From assembly GCA_031292255.1 (NCBI GenBank), contig JARLHN010000016.1, positions 186,001 to 250,000 of the forward strand: a stretch of DNA of 64,000 nt. The letters run 5' to 3'. Both the position numbers and the translations under genes were made by a program. Shown here one piece after another: positions 28,511-37,792 of this stretch; within the stretch, counting starts at the first letter, position 1; each line of letters starts with the position of its first letter. Source of the DNA: Oryzomonas sp. (GTDB taxonomy: Bacteria; Desulfobacterota; Desulfuromonadia; Geobacterales; Pseudopelobacteraceae). The notes below the pieces were generated by a model that saw only the letters and a program-made list of their open reading frames with translations, made no database searches and was not told where the DNA came from.

Positions 28511-28657
28511 CTACGGTTTCTTAAGCAGGATCGTCTTACGGGATGGTGTCGCGAACGCCGTAACGGCCTGCCGCGATGCGGCCGCAGCCGGAAACTCGTC
28601 CGGTGTGATGCCGGAGGACGTTTGGTTCACCTCTGTTATCTTCCGGAGCCCCATCAT
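28511..28657 (-). CDS. 48-residue small protein of the flagellin locus
   Basis: Start ATG 28657 with AAGGAG five bases upstream. Basic protein without membrane segment: MMGLRKITEVNQTSSGITP, an Ala-rich middle (AAAASRQAVTAF) and a Lys-rich end (SRKTILLKK). It lies between the flagellin terminator and flbT, 5 bp from flbT, so it probably leads the flbT-flaF transcript. Family not recognised. Confidence 0.65.
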   Translation of the reverse strand: MMGLRKITEVNQTSSGITPDEFPAAAASRQAVTAFATPSRKTILLKKP

Positions 28658-28665
28658 GAATCTCC

Positions 28666-28710
28666 TTTTAAAAAGACGAGGTGGAGGGAATGATAATCCC
28701 CTCCACCTCG
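28666..28710 (-). terminator. Intrinsic terminator after flagellin
   Basis: On the minus strand CGAGGTGGAGGG, a short loop, CCCTCCACCTCG, then TCTTTTTAAAAGG. Stem arms are 28699-28710 and 28677-28688. Some read-through into the small gene and flbT-flaF is likely because no promoter is seen between. Confidence 0.9.
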
Positions 28711-28742
28711 AAACGTGCTTCACCGAATACTTCAGGCCTTGT

Positions 28743-29558
28743 CTAGAACAGTTTGAGCACGGACTGGGCTGCCTGGGAAGAGAGGCTGAGAGCCGTGGTA
28801 CCCAGGGACTGCTTGGTCTGCAGAGCCAGCATGTTGGCGCTCTCTTCGTTCATGTCAGCCAGGGTCAGGTTGTCGGAACCGGTCTGCAGGGTGTTGATCA
28901 GACTGGTGGTGAAGCTCTGACGGGTGGTGATAACACCAAGGTTACTGGCCAGACTGGAGGACTGTGAGCGCAACGTGGTGATTGCGGCATCCATGAATGC
29001 GGAGTCACTCTGAGCATTGCCGGCAGTAGTCCACGATCCAACGGTTGTCACACCCAGACCTGTATTGTCGGCGGCAAAGCCGTTCACTGTCAGACTGGAA
29101 GAACCGGTGGCCTGGCCGAATTGAATGGTGAGGGTACCAGCGGTCAGCAGGTTGGTTCCCTGATACCCGGAATCGCTGGCCATCTGCGTAATCTGGGTCT
29201 GCAGTTGCAGGAATTGGCTGTAATAGGTGGCTTGGCTGGCGGTGTCGCTTGTCGATGCGGCTGAAGATGCCAGACCTTGGGCCGACTGGATCAGCGAGGT
29301 GATGCTGCTGATGCCCGCATTGGCTGCCTGGATGGTCTGGACCGCTTCGCTCATGCCGTCCTGCCGGTTGGACAGGTCGTTGGCGCGCTGCAATTCAGAC
29401 TGGGATGCGAAATACGTTGTGGGGTTATCAAGAGCCGAGTTGACCTTCTTGCCGCTGCTCAGGCGTCCTTGCGTCGTATTGACCTCTGACGAGATCTGCT
29501 GCAGCGAAATGAGGTTGTTACGCATGCCTGAGGTGAGAGATATGCTGTCGATTGACAT
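28743..29558 (-). CDS. fliC: Flagellin
   Basis: 271 residues. The N-terminal D0/D1 segment has MRNNLISLQQISSEVNTTQGRLSSGKKVNSALDNPTTYF and the C-terminal part ends QAAQSVLKLF, both the conserved coiled-coil ends that form the filament core. The variable central domain is short (about residues 140-185) and Ser/Thr-rich. It lacks the N-terminal signal of exported proteins, as expected for the flagellar type III system. AGGAG precedes the ATG and a sigma-28 promoter lies 68 bp upstream. The surrounding sugar-transferase genes suggest that it is glycosylated. Confidence 0.95.
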   Translation of the reverse strand: MSIDSISLTSGMRNNLISLQQISSEVNTTQGRLSSGKKVNSALDNPTTYFASQSELQRANDLSNRQDGMSEAVQTIQAANAGISSITSLIQSAQGLASSAASTSDTASQATYYSQFLQLQTQITQMASDSGYQGTNLLTAGTLTIQFGQATGSSSLTVNGFAADNTGLGVTTVGSWTTAGNAQSDSAFMDAAITTLRSQSSSLASNLGVITTRQSFTTSLINTLQTGSDNLTLADMNEESANMLALQTKQSLGTTALSLSSQAAQSVLKLF

Positions 29559-29625
29559 AGTGATACTCCTTTCTGGGTATTACCGGTAATTCCGCCGGTA
29601 GTGCATTCTGCACTTAGTGTTTATA

Positions 29626-29652
29626 ATATCGTCCGACGCGGGAAACACTTTA
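29626..29652 (-). promoter_or_regulatory. Sigma-28 (FliA) promoter of flagellin
   Basis: On the minus strand TAAAGTGT (29645-29652), 11 bp, GACGATAT (29626-29633), close to TAAAGTTT-N11-GCCGATAA. The leader to the ATG would be about 60 nt. Upstream of it, towards 29698, a weak stem (TTCC...GGAA) with a T-run may end the TPR-glycosyltransferase operon. Confidence 0.85.
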
Positions 29653-29698
29653 GAAAAAAAATGAAATGCCGTGAAAAAAATTTCCGCTCAATGGAATC

Positions 29699-32600
29699 TC
29701 AGAATAGGGAAGCGCACCGTCCCTGCAGCCGGCTGCGCCATTCGGCGACCTTGTGCGGGCGGGGTGCGAGATAGGGCACCGTGCCCGGTATCGTATCCAA
29801 CACGGTATTGAACAAGTAAGGGACCGTGAGCAACAATACCTGAAAATCGCAGACCGGAAGCATTTCCCCGTGCGGCACGACCCGTGAAACGCCCCGCACC
29901 GTACCCATGAGCGTTCCAAGCTCCCTCTGGCAGGTCACGGTGACGTGATACCCCATATCCGACAGCAAAGGGATATAACGCATGAACTGAAGGGTATCGC
30001 CGTATCCCTGTTCACAATGCACAAGCAGCGTGGTTGTGCGCGAAAGCATACCGAAATTGGACCGTGTGAGCAAGGGCCAGGGAGGAAGCGGCGATTCGAG
30101 CATCTTGTGGCGCCATTCGTGATGCTGCCACCCTTCTTGAAAAAACCCAAGGGTCAGCAATGAGAATGCAAGGTTCAGATGCGCCTGGACATGTTCAGGC
30201 GACAGTTCCAACGCCTTTCTGTAGTAGGGAATCGCCTCCCGGTGCCTGCCGGTCAAAGCCAGTTCCGTGCCTGTATTCAGGTACGGGTCGGAAAGAGTGG
30301 GGGCCAGGGCCTGTGAAAGCCGATGCCTGGCGAGTATCTGTTCCAAGGATGTACCTTCCCGGAGAGAGGATTCATTATCCGTACCAACATGCGGATTGGC
30401 AGACTTCGGCACAGAGTCGGGGGCAAAACCGGCCAGGGAGGCTGCGACCGATCTCATTACCCCCCCCCAATCGCCTTGTTCAGACTGGCGAAACAAACGC
30501 ATACTCGGATACCAGGGGCTGTCTTCCCGGCCCGTCATCCAGCGCCAGTCAGCCACCTCGGAGAGAAGCAGCCAAATCGGCGCACCCATTGCCCCAGCCA
30601 GATGGGCAACCGAAGTATCGACGGAAATCACCAGGTCCAAAACGGAAATCAACGCCGCGGTATCCTCGAATTCATGGATATGATTGCCGAGATCCTTGAG
30701 CACCATGCCCGATGGGGGGGCATCTGCCTGTTCCGCGCCGTCGCCCACCTGCAAGCTGTAAAAGGTCGTATGTTCAACAGCCGCCAAGGGAGAAAATGCC
30801 ACCAAGGGACACGATCGATTATAATTGTGTGGATGGGTTCGGCGTCCCGTCCATGCCAGGCCTATCTTAAAACCATCGGCATGCCGGTCCGGTTGCGGCA
30901 CACACACGTCACTGCCGGAAAATGTGCGACCCCCTGCAAGGGCAACAGGATCGGACGGCTCGATAAGGGTGCCGGCTTTCGTTGCAGGGGTTATCCGGCG
31001 ATACCGGCACAGTTCGGATGACAACAATCCGATCACTTCCTGCCATTCTCCGGGTTTTGACTGGCGAAACAGTCGCATATCTGGATACCATAGGCAGTTA
31101 TCGCGCCCCGTCATCCAGCGCCAGTCAGCGGAATGCGGAAGAAGAAGCCAGGTCGGCACGCCCATCGCCCCGGCTAAATGGACGACCGCCGTATCGATGG
31201 TAATTACCAGGTCCAGGTTGGCAATCAAGGCCGCCGTGTCCGCAAAATCATTGATCTGTGCCGTCAAGTCCTCAAGCTTCATACCTGCCGGAGGCGCCGC
31301 TGCCTGCTCCGCCCCCTCGCCTATTTGCAAACTGTAAAAGATCGTATCGGGGATCTCGGCCAATGGCGCAAACAGTTCCAGGCTGCAAGCCCGTTTTCTG
31401 TTAAGCACCAAATTCTGGCGGCCAGACCAGACCAGACCGACCTTCAGTGCAGTGCCTGATGCCACGCGGGCTTTCCACGTCATCAAATCGTCAGGATCGG
31501 CGCGGAGATAGGGGATCTCCGCCGGGATATCGGCGAGCGTTGTGCGAAAGATCCGTGGTAACGACAACAATGGCGCATGAAAATCGAAAAAGGGGAGGGG
31601 CTCCGTGGCGGCAACAACGGAGCAAACCCCTTCGACACCGGCAACCAGGCGTTTGAGGGCACGCGTCTGGCATTCGACAACGACGTTGCCCCCACACCGC
31701 GCCACAAGCGTTGCATAACGGATAAACTGAATGGTATCGCCAAAGCCCTGCTCGCAGTGCAAGAGGATGGTCCTGCCCTCAAGGGGAGACCCGTCCCATA
31801 GAGGCCGGGTGAATTGCCGCTCCGGCACCGGATTTGACTTTTTAAACCGCCACTCGTATTCCTGCCACCCTTCACGATATTCGCCATGCGCCAGAAGCGA
31901 CAGGGCCAGATTCCAATGTCCGTCGGCATAAGAGGGATCGATGGCAATAGCCTGTCTCAGTACCGTAATCGATTCGGAAAATCGCTCTTGGGACTGATAC
32001 AGGGCTCCCAAGTTGTTGAGTACCGACAGCGTGCCCGGTTTCAGGACAAGAGCTTTCCGGTAACACTCCTCGGCAGCCTCGAATCTGCCGACCAGATGAA
32101 AGACCGAGCCGAGCATGTTGAGAGCCTTCATGTGGCCCGGATCAATCGCCAGCGCGCGGGAATAGGCATCAATGGCCTCGGCAAACCGTTCTTCGGATTG
32201 ATAGGTCTCTCCCAGACTGTGGAGCACTTCGGCATTAGCGGGATCATGGACGAGTGCGCGATCCAAACAGTCCCGAGCCTGCGTGGGATTACCTTCGTCT
32301 TTCCATATCTGAGCCAGGCAGAGCTCGGCTTGTACCAATCCGGGTGAAAGCGTCAGGGCCTTTTCATAACAGTGCCGGGCTGCGTCGTTCTTACCCAGGC
32401 TTCTGCAGGTATTGCCCATATTGAAAGATACCTGGATTGAATCCGGTGCGAGTTCAAGCGCTCTCCCATATGCGGCGAGCGCTTCCCCATACTTCCTTTG
32501 ACTGTCAAGGGTGACACCGAGATTGTTATACGTTTCCGCATCGGCAGGATCGAGCGATATCGCCCTGGAAAAGGATTGGGCAGCCTCTTCGGGCATACCT

Positions 32601-33883
32601 GTTTGCAACAACCTGATTCCGCGTTGTTTGTGAAATTCGGCGCTTTCAAGCAGTTGCATCAACTCTTTTCGCACCTGCCCGACGGCTTCCCCCCAGTCTC
32701 CCGGTGATGTCTGGCGAAAAAGACGCATGGCGGGATACCAGGGTGTGTCATTACGCACCAGAAGCCAACGCCAGTCAGGCACGAACGGCAACAATGTCCA
32801 GACCGGCGTGCCGAGGGCGGCAGCCAGGTGAGCCACTGCGGTATCGATACTGATAATCAGGTCAAGATTTGCCAGCAGCGCGGCGGTATCGGCAAAATCA
32901 AATATTCGGCCGGAATGATCGATGATCTCGCACCCTTCGGGAAGTGCGGAAATCTCTTCCGTTCCTTTCCCAACCTGCAGGGAATGAATTTCGACTTGTG
33001 GACAGGACAACAGGGGGAGATATTCACGCAAGGGAATGGAACGGGAAGGATCGGGCCATTCCTGGCCGGCCCAGACCAAGCCGATACGCACCCGTCCACG
33101 AGCAGGCAGCGTTTGCCGCCACTGTGCAACCTTCAAAGCATCCGCCCGCAAGTAGGGCACCTCGTGGGGTATGTTTTCCAGTGTCGTTCCAAAAACTCGG
33201 GGAAGGCTCAGCACGGGAATATGTACATCAAATGCCGGCAGGATCTCTTCGCGATCCACCACAAGGCTGACCCCTTCAATCGTCGCCAAAAGCGATACCA
33301 ACTCCTTAACGGCGCAGACCACGACACGCCCCCCCGAAGCGGCAACCAGCGGCGCATAGCGAATGAACTGAATCATGTCGCCCCGCCCCTGTTCCATATG
33401 AATCAAAAGCGTCTTCCCCGCCAAAGGAGAGCCGTCCCATTGGGGCTGCTTGAAATTCTGTTTTCTGGTGGAAAATCTTTCGACCTCCCAACGCCATTCG
33501 TATTCCCGCCACCCAGCACTGAAATTGCCCGTCAGGAGGAGTAACTGGCCAAGCAGCCAATGGGCCTCGGCATGAAACGGATCAAGGGCCAGCGTCCTTT
33601 TGACGCAAGAAATCGCCTCTCGATATGAACCACATCGCCACAAGGCTGTTGCTAGATTGTAGTGGGCTTTGACAAAACAGGGGTCAAGGGCGATTGCCGC
33701 CTGATATTGCTCAATGGCCTCCGGCAGCTTTTCCTGAAGTTGCAACACGACCCCAAGGCTGTGATGCGGGTCCGGCAAGTCGGGGGCGTAGTCGACGATT
33801 TCCCTGAAACAGCGTTCCGCCCCAATAAGATTGCCCTGTTCCTTCAGCTTTGCCCCGAGTTGATAGCATGATTCAATATTCAT
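29699..33883 (-). CDS. Giant TPR protein with multiple GT9-like domains
   Basis: 1394 residues, soluble. Order: short TPR block (1-110); GT9-like domain 1 with LLIHMEQGRGDMIQFIRYAPL near 164; TPR array about 410-660; GT9-like domain 2 with LLHCEQGFGDTIQFIRY near 707; then only the C-terminal half of a third domain (SVDTSVAHLAGAMGAPIWLL near 1094); one TPR pair; then only the N-terminal half of a fourth (LLVHCEQGYGDTLQFMRY near 1291), ending at a stop. The GT9-like fold is that of heptosyltransferase-type enzymes, and such TPR fusions are common near flagellin glycosylation loci. Substrate unknown. It overlaps the upstream gene by 11 bp. Confidence 0.85.
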   Translation of the reverse strand: MNIESCYQLGAKLKEQGNLIGAERCFREIVDYAPDLPDPHHSLGVVLQLQEKLPEAIEQYQAAIALDPCFVKAHYNLATALWRCGSYREAISCVKRTLALDPFHAEAHWLLGQLLLLTGNFSAGWREYEWRWEVERFSTRKQNFKQPQWDGSPLAGKTLLIHMEQGRGDMIQFIRYAPLVAASGGRVVVCAVKELVSLLATIEGVSLVVDREEILPAFDVHIPVLSLPRVFGTTLENIPHEVPYLRADALKVAQWRQTLPARGRVRIGLVWAGQEWPDPSRSIPLREYLPLLSCPQVEIHSLQVGKGTEEISALPEGCEIIDHSGRIFDFADTAALLANLDLIISIDTAVAHLAAALGTPVWTLLPFVPDWRWLLVRNDTPWYPAMRLFRQTSPGDWGEAVGQVRKELMQLLESAEFHKQRGIRLLQTGMPEEAAQSFSRAISLDPADAETYNNLGVTLDSQRKYGEALAAYGRALELAPDSIQVSFNMGNTCRSLGKNDAARHCYEKALTLSPGLVQAELCLAQIWKDEGNPTQARDCLDRALVHDPANAEVLHSLGETYQSEERFAEAIDAYSRALAIDPGHMKALNMLGSVFHLVGRFEAAEECYRKALVLKPGTLSVLNNLGALYQSQERFSESITVLRQAIAIDPSYADGHWNLALSLLAHGEYREGWQEYEWRFKKSNPVPERQFTRPLWDGSPLEGRTILLHCEQGFGDTIQFIRYATLVARCGGNVVVECQTRALKRLVAGVEGVCSVVAATEPLPFFDFHAPLLSLPRIFRTTLADIPAEIPYLRADPDDLMTWKARVASGTALKVGLVWSGRQNLVLNRKRACSLELFAPLAEIPDTIFYSLQIGEGAEQAAAPPAGMKLEDLTAQINDFADTAALIANLDLVITIDTAVVHLAGAMGVPTWLLLPHSADWRWMTGRDNCLWYPDMRLFRQSKPGEWQEVIGLLSSELCRYRRITPATKAGTLIEPSDPVALAGGRTFSGSDVCVPQPDRHADGFKIGLAWTGRRTHPHNYNRSCPLVAFSPLAAVEHTTFYSLQVGDGAEQADAPPSGMVLKDLGNHIHEFEDTAALISVLDLVISVDTSVAHLAGAMGAPIWLLLSEVADWRWMTGREDSPWYPSMRLFRQSEQGDWGGVMRSVAASLAGFAPDSVPKSANPHVGTDNESSLREGTSLEQILARHRLSQALAPTLSDPYLNTGTELALTGRHREAIPYYRKALELSPEHVQAHLNLAFSLLTLGFFQEGWQHHEWRHKMLESPLPPWPLLTRSNFGMLSRTTTLLVHCEQGYGDTLQFMRYIPLLSDMGYHVTVTCQRELGTLMGTVRGVSRVVPHGEMLPVCDFQVLLLTVPYLFNTVLDTIPGTVPYLAPRPHKVAEWRSRLQGRCASLF

Positions 33884-36470
33884 AAGGCCTCGTTCCGTGT
33901 GCCCTTTCCTTCACCAGCGAATCCAGCGCAATCCTGACCCGTTCGATCACCCCCCCCCAGTCCCCACATCGTTTCTGACGGAATAGACGCATGCTTGGAT
34001 ACCAGGGGGAATCTTCCCGATCGATAAGCCAGCGCCAATCAGGAACAAAAGTCAATAACATCATGACCGGTATGCCAAGGGCACCTGCCAGATGGGTAAC
34101 AGAGGTGTCAACACCGATAACCAGGTCAAGATTCGCCATCAGAGCGGCGGTATCGGAAAAATCTTTCAATTCCGTGGTGAAATCAACGATCTTCATACCA
34201 TGGATTTCTTCAGATGCAGCACCCAACTGGAGGCAGTAAAAGCTTACGCCCCTCACTCCAGCCAGTGGCGATAATGCCGCCATGGGGCAGGAACGCTCCC
34301 GGTCCATAGGATTACGAGGGTTACCGCGCCAGACAATACCAACCCGTAATGCGGCATCTTTTGCCAGCAGATCTCTCCATTTTGTCCGCTTTAACGAATC
34401 AGGGACAAGATAGGGAATGGTATTCGGAAGCATTTCGAGGGTAGTGCGAAAGATATATGGCAAGCTGAGTAACTGGATGTAAACATCCGTCAATGGTGGT
34501 GCTTCCGATTTTGGAACTACCTGCGCCACACCAGAGAGAGAACTCTCCAAAAGCGTAACCAGTGGCGGATCAACTTCAAAAACTATTTTCCCGCTTTGCT
34601 GGGCAACCAGTGGTATATAGCGGCAAAACTGGATAACATCCCCCATCCCCTGCTCTCCGTATATGAGAATACTTCTCCCCTGCAATGGAGAGCCGTCCCA
34701 TCGCGGTTGGCAGTACCTGCGCCGGTCTATGTCCAAAGCTTCCATCCCGATTCTGGCTTCGAGATTTGCGAAGCCTTCCAGGTAATTACCGCTACGCAGA
34801 TGCAGGTAACCCATATTAAAGACAGCTTCCACATTGTCGGGCTGCATGGCGAGAATCTTTCGACAGCAATCAAAGGCATCAGAGATTTTTCCCAGTGGAA
34901 TCAAGGCCGCACCAAGACAAAGCAGAATCTTAACCGAATCCGGCGCATGTACATGCGCTTTGCGTAAACATATTTCAGCCTTCGGGAATTCGTTCTGATT
35001 CAGGTAGAGATCTCCAAGGTTGAACCAAACCGCATGACTGTCGGGTTTCAACTCAATAGCCCGCAAATAGCAGTATTCAGCATCGGCAAGATTTTTGTTG
35101 AGGTGATATGCTCGTCCCAAGTTGAACCAGACCGTCGGATCACTCGATATCATTGCAAGAAGCTTTCGGAACTGAAATATTGCCGCAGCAAATGCTTTTT
35201 GTTCAAGAAGTTCCATTGCTGATTTGAATAAGCTTTCAAGCATTTCGTGACATGCGGTGCCGGCAGACACTTCTCCTGCTATCCGTTCACGAAGAGCTCG
35301 GGCCACATGTCCCACCACACAAGCCCAATCACCTTGCCGCGACTGCCGGAATAGACGCATGGATGGATACCAGGGCGAATCGTCCCGCCCCGCCAGCCAG
35401 CGCCAGTCAGCCCATTTTGGGAGAAGCACCCAGGCGGGCTTACCGAGTGCCCCTGCCAAGTGGGCTACGGCGGTATCGATGGTGATGACGAGATCGAGAT
35501 TGGCGATCAAGGCGGCGGTATCGGCAAAATTTTCGATACCGCCGGTCAGGTCGATCACCTGTTCGGCCAACTCCGGCGGAAGCGGCAACCGGTCCCGTTC
35601 CCCGATTTGCAGCGAGTAGACGCGGGTTCCGTTGACCGCCAAGAGGGGAGCAAGATATTCGGGGGGACAGGAGCGGTTGGGATAGGGGCGCTCCTTGCCG
35701 GCCCAGGCCAGCCCGACGCGCAGGATGCCGGGCTCGGCTCCGATTTGTTTGCGCCAAGCGGCAACAAGCGTCTCGGGAGGGGTAATATAAGGTACGGACG
35801 CGGGGACGCTCTCCAAGGTGGTTCCGAAGATGTGCGGAAGACTGAGGAGCGGGATGTGAAAATCCGCGGAAGGAGGGGTATCCGATTTCGCGACGACCCT
35901 CTCGACCCCCTTGACGGAGGCCAGAAGGGAGAGGAGCGGTCGCTGAACCTCAAGGATAACCTTTGCCCCCTGTTCAGCCAACAGGGGGACATAGCGGCTG
36001 AACTGGAGAGCGTCGCCGAGCCCCTGTTCGCAATACACAAGGATGCTGCGGCCCTGGAGGGAAGAACCGTCCCAGCGGGGTTGGGAGTAGACCCGCTGAT
36101 CAACAGACTTCATGGCGGCAAAACGTGTCTCGTAATCGGCAAAACCGGCTCTGAAATCCCCGGCCCGGAGCAGATGCGCAGCACGATTGTAGCGCGCCTC
36201 CGCACATGCCGGGAATACCGCAAGGATCGACTCATAACAGCGGCACGCCTCCTGCGACCGCCCCTGCTCGCCCAGTACATAACCGAGGTTCAGCATCGAT
36301 TCACGAGATTGAGGCGCCAAGGCAACCGCCCTGCTGAAACATTCTTCGGCAGCGGAGTAATCACCCTCGTCTATATGCGTTATACCACGATTGAACCAGG
36401 CCTCCGGGGTGTCCGGGCATGAAGCCGCTCCCTCCCTCCGTTTCTCAGGATGCCCCATGCGCGTATCCAT
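33873..36470 (-). CDS. TPR protein with two GT9-like domains
   Basis: 865 residues. TPR motifs (about 25-100), GT9-like domain 1 (about 110-400; LVYCEQGLGDALQFSRY near 147, VDTAV-type motif ITIDTAVAHLAGALGKPAWVLLP), TPR array (about 420-555), GT9-like domain 2 (LIYGEQGMGDVIQFCRY near 603, GVDTSVTHLAGALGIPVMML). The end of each domain has the WRW...PWYPSMRLFRQ signature shared by all its relatives in this window. Its ATG follows the stop of the small upstream frame at once (TGAATG) and its end overlaps the 1394-residue gene, so all belong to one transcript. Confidence 0.87.
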   Translation of the reverse strand: MDTRMGHPEKRREGAASCPDTPEAWFNRGITHIDEGDYSAAEECFSRAVALAPQSRESMLNLGYVLGEQGRSQEACRCYESILAVFPACAEARYNRAAHLLRAGDFRAGFADYETRFAAMKSVDQRVYSQPRWDGSSLQGRSILVYCEQGLGDALQFSRYVPLLAEQGAKVILEVQRPLLSLLASVKGVERVVAKSDTPPSADFHIPLLSLPHIFGTTLESVPASVPYITPPETLVAAWRKQIGAEPGILRVGLAWAGKERPYPNRSCPPEYLAPLLAVNGTRVYSLQIGERDRLPLPPELAEQVIDLTGGIENFADTAALIANLDLVITIDTAVAHLAGALGKPAWVLLPKWADWRWLAGRDDSPWYPSMRLFRQSRQGDWACVVGHVARALRERIAGEVSAGTACHEMLESLFKSAMELLEQKAFAAAIFQFRKLLAMISSDPTVWFNLGRAYHLNKNLADAEYCYLRAIELKPDSHAVWFNLGDLYLNQNEFPKAEICLRKAHVHAPDSVKILLCLGAALIPLGKISDAFDCCRKILAMQPDNVEAVFNMGYLHLRSGNYLEGFANLEARIGMEALDIDRRRYCQPRWDGSPLQGRSILIYGEQGMGDVIQFCRYIPLVAQQSGKIVFEVDPPLVTLLESSLSGVAQVVPKSEAPPLTDVYIQLLSLPYIFRTTLEMLPNTIPYLVPDSLKRTKWRDLLAKDAALRVGIVWRGNPRNPMDRERSCPMAALSPLAGVRGVSFYCLQLGAASEEIHGMKIVDFTTELKDFSDTAALMANLDLVIGVDTSVTHLAGALGIPVMMLLTFVPDWRWLIDREDSPWYPSMRLFRQKRCGDWGGVIERVRIALDSLVKERAHGTRPYEY

Positions 36471-36824
36471 TCACTGTAAACCGGCTATCTTGTTTAAACA
36501 CCGCTTGTAATGCTGCGTTGAAACATATTTTGCATGATCTTCCATTTTCATATGTTCTTTCATCATTTCATATACTGAACTTTCAGCATAACTAGAGGTG
36601 CTGATATTTTCAATAAAAAATGCCGCCTCTGGCAAGAAGACGGACCGGACATAGTCGCTATAGATCAGAATTGCAAACCAAATCAAGGAGCGTACGGGCC
36701 ACTCAATGCTGAAATCAACATGGCCGGGATGACACACTCTCTCATGAATAGGATTCGGACAAAGACGGGGTGATTGTCGATACGTTCCCAGTTGAATATG
36801 CCATGAGATTATGATACGAAGCAT
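36471..36824 (-). CDS. Hypothetical protein, possibly a gene remnant
   Basis: 117 residues; no family recognised. The second half (from WPVRSLIWFAILIYSDYVRSVF to HYKRCLNKIAGLQ) looks protein-like, the first half less so. It is immediately followed by the ATG of the 865-residue gene, which has no ribosome site of its own, so translation of this frame probably feeds that gene. It could be the 3' end of a longer decayed gene. Confidence 0.4.
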   Translation of the reverse strand: MLRIIISWHIQLGTYRQSPRLCPNPIHERVCHPGHVDFSIEWPVRSLIWFAILIYSDYVRSVFLPEAAFFIENISTSSYAESSVYEMMKEHMKMEDHAKYVSTQHYKRCLNKIAGLQ

Positions 36825-36869
36825 TGAACCTTATATTGAATGAAATTAAGCGCAAGAGAGAGGGAACAC

Positions 36870-37625
36870 ATGGCAGACCTTCAAACCACAATATATGAAA
36901 TGGTTAACCATCTTCTGCAAAATCATCCTGAGTTGGCCCTGACAATTAAAGAATTGGCAGATACTGCCTACGGCACTAATCGATCTAATCAAAAATATCA
37001 TGGCTTGGGTGGTTTGGATCAAATATTGGAGAAATGGCTTGACTATGACAATGGTTTTTTCGTTGAACTGGGAGCAAACAATGGAATAGACCAGTCAAAT
37101 ACTTTTTACTATGAGCGCCATAGAAATTGGAAGGGCGTTCTTGTAGAACCGACTCCTCACAACTTCTTATCTTGCAAAAAGCATAGATCAAAGGACACGC
37201 ATATTTTTTGTAATGCCTGTGTGTCTTTCGAATACACGGATAAATTCGTGGAGATCATCTATTCAAACTTAATGTCAACACCATTGGGGCTTGAAACGGA
37301 TATCCCTGATGCTATGGAACACGCTAATGAAGGTAAGCAATTTTTAAAACCAACAGATGATAATTTCATTTTCGGAGCTTTGGCTACACCTCTTAATAAA
37401 CTACTGATAGATTCAAACGCTCCCCATTTAATCGATCTCTTATCTTTGGATGTCGAAGGTGCTGAAATTGAGGTTTTAAAAGGTATCGACCATAACCTTT
37501 TCCGGTTTAAGTATTTGTGCATCGAGAATAGAAATTTCGAAAAATTGTCAGCGTATCTTGGTGAAGTTGGTTATACATTTGTCGAGCAGATTAGTCAGAA
37601 TGATGTTCTTTTCGCAAACAAATGA
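36870..37625 (+). CDS. FkbM-family methyltransferase
   Basis: 251 residues from ATG 36870 with AGAGGG seven bases upstream; ATG 36840 is in frame too. SAM-binding motif FFVELGANNGIDQSNTFYYER near 65, then VLVEPTPHNF, and LLSLDVEGAEIEVLKGID, the FkbM signature. This family methylates sugars or other hydroxyls on glycans and antibiotics. The gene is AT-rich compared with coaBC or dnaB and stands alone on the plus strand among minus-strand genes, so it is probably acquired. Confidence 0.85.
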   Translation: MADLQTTIYEMVNHLLQNHPELALTIKELADTAYGTNRSNQKYHGLGGLDQILEKWLDYDNGFFVELGANNGIDQSNTFYYERHRNWKGVLVEPTPHNFLSCKKHRSKDTHIFCNACVSFEYTDKFVEIIYSNLMSTPLGLETDIPDAMEHANEGKQFLKPTDDNFIFGALATPLNKLLIDSNAPHLIDLLSLDVEGAEIEVLKGIDHNLFRFKYLCIENRNFEKLSAYLGEVGYTFVEQISQNDVLFANK

Positions 37626-37792
37626 ATCTTCGGGGCTGTAAAGAATTTTGCGTAAATGATTTTTCAGGTATCAGAAGTTCAGATGCAATGATTAACGTGG
37701 CGCTAACCGGCGCGGCGGTAGTATGTTACATCCGGCTCTAATGCCAAGTCCGGCATAATGTCATTCCTTTTATTGATTGTACAGAGCGGCAA
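37626..37792. other. Intergenic gap with possible IS end
   Basis: 167 bp. GGGGCTGTAAAGAATTTTGC (37633-37652) resembles the terminal repeat of IS256-type elements. No second end or transposase is present here, so it would be a remnant only. Confidence 0.2.
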
